The notes below the pieces were generated by a model that saw only the letters and a list, made by a program, of their open reading frames with translations, had not been told where the DNA came from and made no database searches. This document shows, one piece after another, positions 1 to 9,423 of a stretch of 64,000 nucleotides of DNA (the first letter of the stretch is position 1; every line of letters begins with the position of its first letter). Made by a program: the position numbers and the translations under genes. This DNA is from Vibrio navarrensis (GTDB lineage: Bacteria > Pseudomonadota > Gammaproteobacteria > Enterobacterales > Vibrionaceae). The DNA lies in NCBI RefSeq assembly GCF_000764325.1, contig NZ_JMCG01000002.1:930001-994000 (forward strand), given 5' to 3'.

Positions 1-11
1 CCCAGTAGAAA

Positions 12-1331
12 GTGGGAGCTAATTTGCACAATCCTATTCTTTACACACATGCCACAAATAACAACATGCTCGTGGGGCAGTTTGTTCAACGGTCGAAGAA
101 CAACTTGTCATTTTCATATTCTGAACAATGGTTAGCATATCATTCATCCTTTCCGATCTCGTTGAGCCTACCGTTAAGAATGGGAGAAAGTTCATCATTT
201 AATGTATTGAATTTCATGAATAATCTTCTTCCTGATTTAATGGAAGAACGATTAAGCCTTGCTCACTCAATGGGAGTGCAATCCAACGATGTATTCACCT
301 TACTCTCAAAAGTTGGTCACGATTGCACGGGCGGCATTTCATTTACTGAGAGTAGGGAGCCGCCAAATATAGGGTGGAAATATCGAGAGATCTCGGCAAG
401 TGAATTAAATGAACTCGTTACTCAGCGTAAGTCATTTCTTCCATGTTTTGGTGACTACAGGCCATGTGTATCTGGTACACAAAGAAAAACCACGCTGATG
501 AAAACAAATGGAAGGTGGTATGTCCCACAGGGAACCGCGTTCAGTAGTCACATAGTTAAGTATCCGATGGATGTTATTACCCAAAGTAACTCAGTGCTAG
601 ATATGAGTAGCAGCATTGAGAATGAATTCATATGTGCTCAAATAGCGAAGGAACTTGGTTTTAAAGCCCCCGACATTGAGATAATAACCGCAGAATCAGG
701 AGCTAAAGCCCTTGCAGTAAAACGGTTCGACCGATGTTTTGGTGACGGAGTTGTGACTCGTAGACACCAAGAAGATTTCTGCCAGATTTTTGGTATACCT
801 GAACATCAAAAATATCAATCGGAGAACAACCTAGGTGTCTCCAAAATTGTTGATGTTTTAAGTCTCTCTGCGCAAAGCAAGGCGAACAATCATGACTTTT
901 TTAAGTTCATGATTTTACAATGCCTTCTTGGTGCCACTGACGGGCATCTCAAGAATTTTTCCGTGCATATTGCTCCTGGCGGACACTATCAACTTGCACC
1001 GTTCTACGATTTGCTATCGGCTTACCCCGCTGTCAGTGCTACAGGGTTAAATAAGCGCAAACTAAAGCTAGCTATGGGACTGAAAGCATCACGAGGATAC
1101 AAATATCATATCAACAAAATTTGCTTACGCCATATAGAGCAGACAGCTGCTCAGTTCGGTATCAACAATGCGAACTGCCATGAAATCGTCTTTACCTTTC
1201 TCGCTCAGTTTAGTAGCGCACTTAGCTCTATAGACAAAAGATTCCCTGGACAGGAGTTCGCGTTGGTAAAGGATGCAATATTTCAACATGCCACTGAAAT
1301 CGTTGAAAAGTTAAACAGAACCATTAAGTAA
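12..1331 (+). CDS. hipA: HipA-type serine/threonine kinase (toxin of a HipBA-like pair)
   Basis: Type II toxin-antitoxin kinase; the E. coli relative phosphorylates glutamyl-tRNA synthetase and induces persistence. The length (439 aa) equals the usual ~440 aa. Visible motifs are a HipA N-terminal subdomain (residues ~15-105), a glycine-rich loop CVSGTQRKTTL (152-162), VKRFDR (237-241 region), the catalytic ATDGHLKNFSVH (D310) and the metal-binding FYDLLS (D333), placed almost exactly as in E. coli HipA (D309, D332). The kinase core therefore looks intact. The start is GTG at 12; an in-frame TAG lies at 6-8, so the ORF cannot extend further. A HipB-like antitoxin would be expected immediately upstream, but that is outside the window, so its presence is unproven. 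The substrate is unknown. Confidence 0.85.
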   Translation: MGANLHNPILYTHATNNNMLVGQFVQRSKNNLSFSYSEQWLAYHSSFPISLSLPLRMGESSSFNVLNFMNNLLPDLMEERLSLAHSMGVQSNDVFTLLSKVGHDCTGGISFTESREPPNIGWKYREISASELNELVTQRKSFLPCFGDYRPCVSGTQRKTTLMKTNGRWYVPQGTAFSSHIVKYPMDVITQSNSVLDMSSSIENEFICAQIAKELGFKAPDIEIITAESGAKALAVKRFDRCFGDGVVTRRHQEDFCQIFGIPEHQKYQSENNLGVSKIVDVLSLSAQSKANNHDFFKFMILQCLLGATDGHLKNFSVHIAPGGHYQLAPFYDLLSAYPAVSATGLNKRKLKLAMGLKASRGYKYHINKICLRHIEQTAAQFGINNANCHEIVFTFLAQFSSALSSIDKRFPGQEFALVKDAIFQHATEIVEKLNRTIK

Positions 1332-1392
1332 ACATCTGGGGTAACAATTGTTGTCCATGTTGTAAACATACTCGTTAGCAGTGAGGGGAAAT

Positions 1393-1596
1393 ATGGCTGA
1401 AACCACGACCAATGGAAGTAACACGACTCTTGATTTGAAGCAGTCTTTCGCGCTGTTAAGTGTCGATAAGAATGGAATCGTAACGATGAAATTTGGAGAT
1501 GAGGTAACGGTTTTTATGAATGACAAATGCCCAGCAATCACGACCGATTTATTAAAAGTGATTGCGTCAATAAAAAATGGTAGTAGCCAGCAATGA
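1393..1596 (+). CDS. Small hypothetical protein downstream of hipA
   Basis: 67-aa ORF that I do not recognise. The start is set at ATG 1393 because GAGGGGA at 1383-1389 makes a good ribosome binding site; a GTG at 1381 would add four residues. The predicted protein has a polar Ser/Thr/Asn-rich N-terminus (residues 1-14), then a mixed segment with DKNGIVTMKFGDEVTVF that looks like beta hairpins, and no membrane segment or cysteine cluster. It lies 60 bp after hipA on the same strand and could be co-transcribed with it. It may be a real accessory gene or a chance ORF. Confidence 0.45.
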   Translation: MAETTTNGSNTTLDLKQSFALLSVDKNGIVTMKFGDEVTVFMNDKCPAITTDLLKVIASIKNGSSQQ

Positions 1597-1944
1597 AGCG
1601 TGAAAAGAAAAGATCAGTGATCTATACCCGCTCAACTTGAAGATGCAGGTCTCAAAATCTGAAAGTTATCCGTAATTCTGGATACGTAACCGTTCGTAAC
1701 TGTTCACCGAGAGCACCTTGTGTTATCGAACGAGCTGTACAGTTTAGTGAAGTACGTTGAATTTGCTGGCTACAGCGCAATCTGAGTAGCACTTAATACT
1801 AAAGTGCTCGCTAAGGTACAGTTTTGATTAACTGATGATACCACGCGGATAAACAGTTAGATTATAACAATCAAATCTATGAAATAAAACCCGATAAATC
1901 GGGCTTTATTTTGAGTATACTAGTTGAAAACTTCATTATTAATA
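1597..1944. other. Gene-free stretch between convergent genes
   Basis: No convincing ORF. Near its left end (about 1620-1653) is a sequence reading TATACCCGCTCAACTTGAAG followed by ATGCAGGT. It resembles the extragenic motif of the type TATACCCG...CTTCAAG...TGCAG that I recall from many gamma-proteobacterial intergenic regions (from memory). The right end contains a bidirectional terminator. The remainder shows nothing recognisable. Confidence 0.4.
1883..1910. terminator. Bidirectional intrinsic terminator
   Basis: CCCGAT (1890-1895) and ATCGGG (1898-1903) form a short G+C-rich hairpin, flanked by AAATAAAA on the left and CTTTATTTT on the right. It can therefore terminate transcription from both the plus-strand small ORF and the minus-strand transporter operon. 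Confidence 0.7.
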
Positions 1945-2856
1945 TCAGCCTAAAGCTTTATATATCTTCCTTTTGAAAATTCCAAATTCCATTTCATGTA
2001 TCAATATAGAAATAACAATCACAACCCCACCTACAGCTTGGTTAAACGTCATTATTTGTGACAAGAACAAAAATGAAAATGCAATTGCAAATACAGGCTC
2101 TGATAGTTCAATTAACTGTACAGATTCACTTTTAATTAAACTTAAAGATTTTATGGTACAATAGAAACCACCAATAGTTGGTAATATAGCCAAAGCCAAC
2201 AAGTAAAAACTAGACTCAGCTATTGATCCCAAAGAAATTTCACTAGGAAAAATCAGCCAGTAAATAAATAAATAAAATGTTCCGAACATCATAAGTGATG
2301 TCAGTGTTGTAATACTAGAACCAATCTGGTATCTTTTTGATAAAACTAAAAAAACACCATACCCAAATCCAGAAAATGTAGCATTGACCAATCCATTAAA
2401 CGATTCATCACCCAAATCATAAGAGAATATCAAGCTTAATCCCGTGATTGAAAGAACTATAGAAACAAGTTCTCTAAACTTAATCATTCTCCTATCAAGC
2501 AAGCAGCTCAATATAAATGTCGTGATCATTGACGAACCAAACAATATAAAAACAACCACTGCAACATTTAATGTATCATAAGCTTTAGTTTCGAAAGTAT
2601 AGAGGATGAAAAATCCAAAAAATGCACATATTGATATAGGCTTCCATTTTGTTAAGATTTTATTTTTTAGTTCCTTTCTTTTAAAAGAAATTACATATAA
2701 CAAGAGCATAACTAGAGCTATAATACATTTTAAAAATGCTACTGACTGGGGGGCGAGACCATTATTAAAAAGACTAACGCTCATCACGCCTACTGTAGCA
2801 TTAAATATTGCAGCTAGTGTTGCAAAAAATGCCCCTACAATCCATGTACGACTCAT
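1945..2856 (-). CDS. EamA/DMT-family transporter
   Basis: 303-aa integral membrane protein with about ten hydrophobic segments in two repeats, the drug/metabolite transporter (EamA) architecture. The second repeat contains a typical SVQLIELSEPVFAIAFSFLF segment. Such proteins export small metabolites, amino acids or drugs; the substrate cannot be read from sequence. Its ATG overlaps the stop of the desaturase gene (ATGA at 2853-2856), so it is translationally coupled and is the third gene of a ferredoxin-desaturase-transporter operon. The DNA is visibly much more AT-rich than the Vibrio core, indicating horizontal acquisition. A plausible but unproven role is export of the desaturase product. 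Confidence 0.85.
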   Translation of the reverse strand: MSRTWIVGAFFATLAAIFNATVGVMSVSLFNNGLAPQSVAFLKCIIALVMLLLYVISFKRKELKNKILTKWKPISICAFFGFFILYTFETKAYDTLNVAVVVFILFGSSMITTFILSCLLDRRMIKFRELVSIVLSITGLSLIFSYDLGDESFNGLVNATFSGFGYGVFLVLSKRYQIGSSITTLTSLMMFGTFYLFIYWLIFPSEISLGSIAESSFYLLALAILPTIGGFYCTIKSLSLIKSESVQLIELSEPVFAIAFSFLFLSQIMTFNQAVGGVVIVISILIHEMEFGIFKRKIYKALG

Positions 2857-3803
2857 TGTAATACCGCCACTCCATTATATTTACTTAATATATGCTTAAT
2901 TATACTTTTATTATTTCGATTTGATGAAGAAATAATTCCACCAAACGATTGATTTACTTTATTGTACTCAGGGTCATTCATCATAATCTTATGCGCCTTA
3001 TCGATATTCCAATATGGAATATCAGCTCTTAGATGGTGTGTCAAATGATAATTTTCATTATGCATACCAGTTAGAAATCCTTCTAGTTTATTTCCAAACC
3101 TGTTCCACGTTTTATATAGTTCATGTTCACTCTCAATTATTGGATAATGTTCAGAAAGTTCTATAAACCAACCTATCATTGGAAATGTAGTAAATAATGG
3201 AATAAACCAATACATGACAACAATATCTAACATGGAAAAATAGTATGAGACTAATAATATGACAAACCAATATAAAATAATATTAATTGATTCTCTCTCA
3301 TTTAAATTTCCAAATCTTTCTTTAAATAAATAGTATACAAACAAGGGTGATTTACTGAGAAAAAATGGAGCCACTAAGTGTCTAAATATAAATTCTTTTT
3401 TGTTTATTGCATCATATACCCCTGATCTTATATACATTTCATAATCAGGATCTTTTCCCTTGACTCCTAAGAAGTTATGGTGGTTCATAACGTGACTCTT
3501 AACATAAGCGGTAAATGACTGAAATATAAGATAACCAGAAAAATACTTTCCTAAAATATCATTTAGATTGCTATTTTTACACAATACTCTGTGAGCTGAG
3601 TCGTGTAAAATTGTAGCCAAAGCCCTCTGCCTTGAACCTATAAAAACTATTGACAGTATATAGATTAAAAAGTTATCAAAATATATAGATATTGCAATTG
3701 CAACTGTAATCTCTATATAATCCTTAGCTAAACCAATCATCCCTCTATAATTGTTTGATTTTGATAATAATTCTAACTCTTTATTAATCTCTTTTGAGAA
3801 CAT
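2853..3803 (-). CDS. Membrane fatty-acid desaturase family protein
   Basis: 316-aa membrane di-iron desaturase/hydroxylase. The three histidine boxes are intact: HDSAH (67-71), HVMNHH (104-109) and HLTHH (253-257). They are separated by hydrophobic segments at ~30-57, ~145-160, ~173-190 and ~193-215. Members use O2 and reduced ferredoxin to desaturate or hydroxylate acyl chains or other lipophilic substrates. The ferredoxin gene directly upstream (TAATG overlap at 3801-3805) would supply the electrons, and the DMT transporter overlaps downstream. The box spacing does not identify the substrate; fatty acyl, carotenoid-like or natural-product acyl chains are all possible. AT-rich, foreign-looking DNA. 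Confidence 0.88.
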   Translation of the reverse strand: MFSKEINKELELLSKSNNYRGMIGLAKDYIEITVAIAISIYFDNFLIYILSIVFIGSRQRALATILHDSAHRVLCKNSNLNDILGKYFSGYLIFQSFTAYVKSHVMNHHNFLGVKGKDPDYEMYIRSGVYDAINKKEFIFRHLVAPFFLSKSPLFVYYLFKERFGNLNERESINIILYWFVILLVSYYFSMLDIVVMYWFIPLFTTFPMIGWFIELSEHYPIIESEHELYKTWNRFGNKLEGFLTGMHNENYHLTHHLRADIPYWNIDKAHKIMMNDPEYNKVNQSFGGIISSSNRNNKSIIKHILSKYNGVAVLQ

Positions 3804-4075
3804 TAAAATTTCCTCACGACTGCATTAGATTTAGCAATACCTTGACATAATAATCTATACTTACCATCCGTAGCTAATCCCATAAGCTTCAAAAATTCTA
3901 ATTCACTATTACTTAGGTGTCCTAGTTCTCCATTTATAACTTCAACTAAACACCTACCACACTTGCCTTTTAAGCAAGAAAACTCAGCACCTTCTATTGA
4001 ATGTGCTTTATCTGAAATTGATTCACCTTTAGTCACCATATTGGTTTTATTATTAACAACTAGCTCAACTGTCAT
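3803..4075 (-). CDS. Plant-type [2Fe-2S] ferredoxin
   Basis: About 90-aa ferredoxin with the cluster motif C-x4-C-x2-C (CLKGKCGRC) and a distal Cys in LLCQG, i.e. the four ligands of a plant/adrenodoxin-like [2Fe-2S] domain. The start is placed at ATG 4075 (MTVELVVNN), where the ferredoxin fold begins; a TTG at 4117 would add 14 residues without homology. It is the first gene of the three-gene operon and is most likely the electron donor for the adjacent desaturase. No ferredoxin reductase is encoded nearby, so a host reductase would be needed. Confidence 0.85.
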   Translation of the reverse strand: MTVELVVNNKTNMVTKGESISDKAHSIEGAEFSCLKGKCGRCLVEVINGELGHLSNSELEFLKLMGLATDGKYRLLCQGIAKSNAVVRKF

Positions 4076-4130
4076 GTATCCACTAATGAAAGAGGTTGCA
4101 CTGCAATTTGGAACCAAACTATAGCGAGTA

Positions 4131-4160
4131 ATTATTCAGTTAAAAAGAGTTTTAATTCAA
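4131..4160 (-). promoter_or_regulatory. Candidate sigma-70 promoter of the ferredoxin-desaturase operon
   Basis: On the minus strand, TTGAAT (complement of 4155-4160) and AATAAT (complement of 4131-4136) are separated by 18 bp, matching -35 and -10 elements about 50-60 bp upstream of the ferredoxin ATG. Inferred by eye only. Confidence 0.45.
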
Positions 4161-4242
4161 CCAAGATAGACAGACATGTTATAAGTTAGATCAATTTGTT
4201 ATTTCTGTGTATGAGACCTTGTGACGACCTACACAGCTCATG

Positions 4243-6549
4243 TTAACTTGCGATGAAACTTATTCCTCCCACAACCTCATCCAAAAACCCTCCAAGTCCA
4301 ACAAGCCTATGAGTCGCACTCGGTGGCCTCATAATAGCTTCCCTAACTGCGTCAATATCACCCATGACTACAACGTGCTGACTCGCTCGGGTGATTGCGG
4401 TATACACCAGAGTTCGATCAAGGTTACGACCATCAATAGCAGCAAAAATAACTCGTTTGAACTGTGAACCCTGCGCTTTATGTACAGTAATGGCATAAGC
4501 GAGGCGCAGCTTCTCAATGACTTCCAGCGGCAATTCGGTATCAAAACCTGCACCTGAATCATTATCCCACCGAGCACGTCCATAAGATGTCATCAGCCTC
4601 GACTGTTTAGAACGATTTGAGTGTTTAACCTCAAAGGTTCTCGGCTCGTCGTACACCTCGACAATGCGCCCCATAGAACCATTGCGTAAGTCGTATTCCT
4701 GATGATAGAGATTGGCTACACAAATTACAGGGTCATTGAGACGAACTTCTGAGTCATACCTCTGACCTTCAACGATATAAGGCAAGACCACTCCATTGGG
4801 ATTCAACTGCTTCTGCGCTTTGATATTCACTCTGCCCACCATTGTATTGGTGGAACAGAGAATTTGGGATGACTCGATGTCTCTCATATATTCGTTAATA
4901 GCCCTATCTACAATCTGATCCGAGTCCACCTTGTGAAACTCAACATTGTTTCCCAGATAACTAGGCACCCGCCCCTTTCGCACGTCTCCTGAAACTAATG
5001 GAATTGAGCTATCAATTGCTGTTCGTTTTACCTCTGTCAAATGAGATACTGGCAAATAAGGACGATCAACCAGTTCGTGTAAGACCAAGCCACCTCCTAT
5101 AGGTGGAAGTTGGAATGGATCACCAATCAATACTAGATGCACTTCCGATGGGACATTATCCACCAAACGATACATAGTATGCAGATCAACCATTGATGCC
5201 TCATCAACCACAACAACCATCTTTTTCAGAACGTCTTTATTAACCTTATCCCAGTTGAAGTGATATAAATGTCCCGCAATGGTCGTTGCATGCTCTCCTG
5301 TTGCTTCACTCATACGTTGCACTGCACGTCCAGACAACGCTAGCTGTACACGCTTAAAACCAGCAGCATCGTAAAGTGCATATAGAGCTTTTAACACTGT
5401 GGTTTTCCCGACGCCAGCTCCCCCAGTGATGATGGAAAAAGGAGTAGAAACTGTTCTCGAAACCGCTTCTTTTTGCTCTTTGGTAAGCTTGAAACCTTGT
5501 TTGTGCTCGAAATCTCGAATCACTGATAAGATGGCTCCAATCGATAGTGGTGATTGATAGTCGATACATACTAGATCAGCAATTCGATTAGCGACCATCA
5601 TCTCCATCACAGCAGGCTCAAAGGCATGGATATAATTACCGCGAACTATCCCTCTAGATTGCTCAATCATTCCAATATACGCAGTAACCCATTTCTCTAA
5701 GTCGTCACCGATATAACACTTCATATTATGTAGAAAGTAAGGTAATTCTACTTTTGTGTGTCCGTGATCGTTAAATGCTCCCCACAAGACCTCCGTCACA
5801 GCAGCTTGTAGGCGACGCTCGTCATCGCGAGCAATCCCGAACTTTAGCTGTGCTAGTTTATCTACCTCACGCCATGGCATATTGAACGATGTCAGACAAT
5901 AAGGATCGGCTTCAATGGCATCAACTGCGTTCTTGCCATGGAAAGCAAAAACTTTGCATGCCAGACTAGGCTCGATTTGTTTATCTTCTAACCACTTTAA
6001 AACCTGCTTACTACTTTGCCGCTCCCACCCCTTTATTAAGACCTCTGCATCCCATTGTGTAATCAACGGAGCACTTACTAACCTTTCGACCAAACGATTA
6101 TCCAACGCCTCATAGAGAGATTGATACCCTGAAGCATCACTTAGAGTACTAATTAGTGATTCAGCCTTTTTCTCACCAATGCCTGGATACCATTGGCAGT
6201 TAGTAAAATGCCACATCAAACTCTTACCGCTTGGACGGCAGATACTCACAACTTTAGGTTCAATTGTATAGGAGGTTCTGGCATATCCATCCTGAGTTGT
6301 AAGGAGCCTCGACCACATCATTCCCTGCTCAATCATCCATATCTGCCCTACCTCAACGAAATGTTCCATCCACTGATGTGATGCATCAAGATAATAAAGT
6401 CCATCACGATCCAAAATTTCTCCTGTATCGTCAATCAGTGTACAAGTTGCCTGAAACCAGCCTGCGTCCTTGTTCTCGACTCGGACGATACGCAACAGTC
6501 CTTCGAATTCTTTCCACTCTTGATGATGCTTAGGTTCAGTGTTACGCAT
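4243..6549 (-). CDS. RecD-like SF1 DNA helicase
   Basis: 768-aa superfamily 1B helicase of the RecD2 type. The N-terminal half (to ~360) is a RecD2-like substrate-binding region. The motor contains Walker A GGAGVGKTT (~375-383), Walker B VVVVDEASMVD (~440-450), motif III LIGDPFQLPPIGGG and a C-terminal UvrD_C2 domain with AYAITVHKAQGSQ (~683) and VYTAITRASQHVVV. ATP-dependent 5'-3' unwinding is expected. AGGAAA precedes the ATG. It begins 10 bp after the 174-aa coiled-coil gene in the same direction as the recombinase genes, so it looks like part of the element's operon rather than the host RecBCD. A role in processing the excised or replicating element, or in defence, is inference. Confidence 0.88.
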   Translation of the reverse strand: MRNTEPKHHQEWKEFEGLLRIVRVENKDAGWFQATCTLIDDTGEILDRDGLYYLDASHQWMEHFVEVGQIWMIEQGMMWSRLLTTQDGYARTSYTIEPKVVSICRPSGKSLMWHFTNCQWYPGIGEKKAESLISTLSDASGYQSLYEALDNRLVERLVSAPLITQWDAEVLIKGWERQSSKQVLKWLEDKQIEPSLACKVFAFHGKNAVDAIEADPYCLTSFNMPWREVDKLAQLKFGIARDDERRLQAAVTEVLWGAFNDHGHTKVELPYFLHNMKCYIGDDLEKWVTAYIGMIEQSRGIVRGNYIHAFEPAVMEMMVANRIADLVCIDYQSPLSIGAILSVIRDFEHKQGFKLTKEQKEAVSRTVSTPFSIITGGAGVGKTTVLKALYALYDAAGFKRVQLALSGRAVQRMSEATGEHATTIAGHLYHFNWDKVNKDVLKKMVVVVDEASMVDLHTMYRLVDNVPSEVHLVLIGDPFQLPPIGGGLVLHELVDRPYLPVSHLTEVKRTAIDSSIPLVSGDVRKGRVPSYLGNNVEFHKVDSDQIVDRAINEYMRDIESSQILCSTNTMVGRVNIKAQKQLNPNGVVLPYIVEGQRYDSEVRLNDPVICVANLYHQEYDLRNGSMGRIVEVYDEPRTFEVKHSNRSKQSRLMTSYGRARWDNDSGAGFDTELPLEVIEKLRLAYAITVHKAQGSQFKRVIFAAIDGRNLDRTLVYTAITRASQHVVVMGDIDAVREAIMRPPSATHRLVGLGGFLDEVVGGISFIAS

Positions 6550-6559
6550 ACATTTCCTG

Positions 6560-7084
6560 TTAACGTCGTGGCCTGGTCAGTTGCTCGAGTGCTCGATTTA
6601 ATTCAGATAACTCCGTGTACTTCTTCAACTCAGCTTCAAGTTTTCGGATACGCAGGTTAGCCTGTTGCAACTTACCTTCTGTTCGCAGTAGTTTCGCCTT
6701 GAGTTTGGCTTCCTCCAGTTGCTTCATCGGATTTTCTGTATTAGGAACAGCTTCTGGTTTTAGGGGAATCTCACTATCGCTACGAACGGAAGGAGCAATC
6801 GTCTTATTGAGCAAACCTTTCGCGATGACATCATCATTCATCTCATCAAGAAGAATACGAAACCGCTCCCTCTTCCAAATATTATCCGTAGCACAAAGTT
6901 CAGCCGCTATTTCCCGTTGATTGAGCTTTTTGCTCTTAACATTAATTAACCGTAACCAATCTTCATCCGTTTGCAATGGGATCCAAACTCGTAATGCTTC
7001 ATACACCATATCCCCACGCTTTGGACTTGCAGGTAACTTCCGAATATTTTCCTTTAGAACTTCCAGTTCGACACTTGTAGCCAT
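6560..7084 (-). CDS. Small coiled-coil protein of the recombinase operon
   Basis: 174-aa protein that I cannot assign to a named family. Residues ~45-85 (LNQREIAAELCATDNIWKRE) look like a helix-turn-helix, a Pro-rich linker follows at ~95-118, and residues ~120-170 form a heptad-like Leu/Lys/Glu coiled coil. This N-terminal HTH plus C-terminal coiled-coil layout parallels the neighbouring 138-aa protein. The gene sits 15 bp after that one and 10 bp before the helicase. Possible roles are a DNA-binding recombination accessory factor or a loader for the helicase; both are inference. Confidence 0.7.
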   Translation of the reverse strand: MATSVELEVLKENIRKLPASPKRGDMVYEALRVWIPLQTDEDWLRLINVKSKKLNQREIAAELCATDNIWKRERFRILLDEMNDDVIAKGLLNKTIAPSVRSDSEIPLKPEAVPNTENPMKQLEEAKLKAKLLRTEGKLQQANLRIRKLEAELKKYTELSELNRALEQLTRPRR

Positions 7085-7099
7085 ATCCCAACTTCACTC

Positions 7100-7516
7100 T
7101 TAAACTTCTTCTGAACGTCTACGATTCTCTTCCTTCATACTGGGATCAATGGGCTTATTCAGCATGGCAACACTAATTCCTCGTTGTTGAGCATTAATTT
7201 GCCATCTCAAGTATTTTTGCTGATACGCATAATTCTCTTTGTTTAATCTATCAAGTTCATTTTTAAGGCGCTGATTTTCCTTTTCTAACTCTTTAAAGTT
7301 ATCTACTTGGGTGTTTGCTTCACGTAATGCTGTTTTAGCCTTGTCGAAAGCGCCTTTAATGTTGGCGTTGCCACTCAACGCCTGGCGAGAATAACCAAAA
7401 GCCTTCGCAACTATTGCCCAACTTAGTTTCTTTCCGAATTTACCTGTTTCCCATGTCGCCAGATAAGCTTTAATGTCTTCCTCTGCTTCAGCCGTAATAT
7501 ATCTATTCATCTTCAA
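7100..7516 (-). CDS. TnpC/GinD-like accessory protein (HTH plus coiled coil)
   Basis: 138-aa protein with a putative HTH at ~30-55 (SWAIVAKAFGYSRQAL) and a strong coiled coil at ~65-110. It overlaps the end of the third recombinase gene by 14 bp (a start at codon 3, position 7510, would reduce this to 8 bp), so it is the fourth gene of the recombinase operon. A small coiled-coil fourth product is typical of three-recombinase systems: TnpC in Tn554 is a small protein affecting integration orientation, and ginD completes the ginABCD set. The assignment rests on position and architecture, not on residue-level homology. Confidence 0.7.
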   Translation of the reverse strand: MKMNRYITAEAEEDIKAYLATWETGKFGKKLSWAIVAKAFGYSRQALSGNANIKGAFDKAKTALREANTQVDNFKELEKENQRLKNELDRLNKENYAYQQKYLRWQINAQQRGISVAMLNKPIDPSMKEENRRRSEEV

Positions 7517-9183
7517 CCTCTTCGCAGTTATCTACACCGAATGGAAAAACCTGAACAATCTCACCAACCGCAAATCTTGGATCTTTCTCAATTGCAAGTG
7601 CAGCTTTGCACCCCTCAACCAGCTCTTTGTGGTTCAAATACCAGTTATTGGCACCAGTAAATTCATCATCTGCATCTTCTTTGGCTAATGTCATTTGATG
7701 TTCTGCTCGCTCAAGTCGTGCGGTGATTTTTTCAACTTCAATCGCGTTACCCTTTTCACGCTTATAGTTGATACAGTTCCGTAAACATGAGTAATGCATA
7801 CCACAAGGCCATTGTGTGTAGTCGTGCCGACAACGACCAATGTCCGTAAAGTGGTATGAACCAGATTCGTCTAAATCTTGCTGCATTTCCTCATTGGACA
7901 ATAATGGATAACGCTGAATTGCCATCTTCGCCTGATCAGCATCAATATTTAGTTTCTTTAGGACGTTTTCCTGGATATGCCGATTTCTCTCAGCGTATTT
8001 TTCTGGTTCAATCTGATGGTTGTAGGCGCTGTTATCTTGGGAATTAGAGCGCAAAAAGTTCTTAGCTATATCTTCTTGAGAAAACATATCTGATTCTTGC
8101 ATCATCGTATTGAGTAAATGCCGAAACTGGTGCGTTCGTACGGTATGATTCATAGCCTCAATTTCAGGGAAGCTATAGCGTTCAAAAACACTTTGGATGC
8201 GCCTTTGCTCACCGCCTACTCCCGATTTCTGAGTTCGAGTTGTATAATCGCGCCCCCTAAAAAAGTCTTGTATATGAGTTCCACTGAGAGGCTCCGCAAA
8301 TACATTCAGACGCTCTTTCGGGGTGTATTGATTGTGATAGCGTAGCGTTAAAAGATCCCAAATAGGGACACTTAGCGTCTCATGCCCAAATCCATCTTTG
8401 ACAACAGCGATCCGTTCTCGATATGCATCTGAAGCAGCCTCATGAATATCACCAACTCGAAACAGAGTATTACGATTTGAGGACTCAGGTGCTTTCTCTA
8501 CGCCTAAACGTGTAATCGCGGTTATTGTGTTTGACGTGGAACGACCCGATATTCCTAATAGAGTTTGTATTTGCTTGGCCGAGAGCAAATCATCATCATC
8601 GAACCCAATAAACTTGTCCCATTTGCCCTCTTCAAGCATCATCTTAGCGGTATATCGATGAGGAGCGCTTAAGACTTTTAACCGTTCAACCGCTTCATAT
8701 ACAGTCTCGACCGCAGAAGGCGGCACAATTTTCTCGTCCCACTCTGCTTTTTTCTTTGCCCAAACACGTATTCGCAGTGGCCTAACATACACCCCTGTTT
8801 GAGGGTCGAGTTCAAACTCTGCCTGCTCATACTCTTCACGAGTGGGAATGCAATTAATATCTAACCCGACAAACTCATCCATGCGAAAACCTACCAACAA
8901 CAAGATAATCGCCATACAAAGCAATGACTTATCTTTTTCTTCAATATATTCGTAGTTAGCCCAGAGCGCCGCTAGATATACTAGCACCTCCGTTTTAGGT
9001 AGCTTTTTTGCACGTTCTTTCTCTGCTTCCTTACCACCACGGACGGCTTGCTCAGCCCCACCTCGGGAGCTATGTCGCTCAATTGGATTTCGCCAATCGA
9101 GTAAAACAGGAGTTAAGCGATTATTGTCCAATATGCCAGCAATCATAGCTAGTACCGTTTCCATTTAATTCTGATCGATTGAG

Positions 9184-9423
9184 CTACCAATCCAATGGTA
9201 GCTCTTTTACATCAATAGCCACCTTGATACTTCGGCTGACACCAGCTTCTTTCGTTATCAATCCACGCTCTTCAAGCTTCAATAACATCTGATGAACACT
9301 TGGTGGTGATACCTCAAAGTAATCTTGTAGATCTGCATGAGCTGGCGCTCGTCCATTCACTTTGGTGTAGTAGTAAATATAGGCCAGATACTGCCCTTGT
9401 TTTTTGGTGTATTTTCCAGACAT
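9184..9423 (-). CDS. LexA-type winged-helix DNA-binding protein carried inside the IS630 element
   Basis: 79-aa protein that looks like a stand-alone LexA N-terminal DNA-binding domain: KKQGQYLAYIYYYTKVNG, then APAHADLQDYFEVSPPSVHQ (recognition helix region), then a wing near LEERGLITKEAGVSRSIKV. The peptidase domain of LexA is absent. It lies wholly between the IS630 terminal repeats and is divergent from the transposase gene, with a 73-bp shared intergenic region. A repressor of the transposase promoter is the simplest hypothesis. Most IS630 elements carry only a transposase, so a passenger regulator is unusual. Confidence 0.75.
   Translation of the reverse strand: MSGKYTKKQGQYLAYIYYYTKVNGRAPAHADLQDYFEVSPPSVHQMLLKLEERGLITKEAGVSRSIKVAIDVKELPLDW

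Noticed and set aside
1332..1960. Integron attC-like sites near the small orphan genes
   Set aside because: The left end looks like cassette territory, but I found no paired GTTRRRY/RYYYAAC core sites with the usual spacing.
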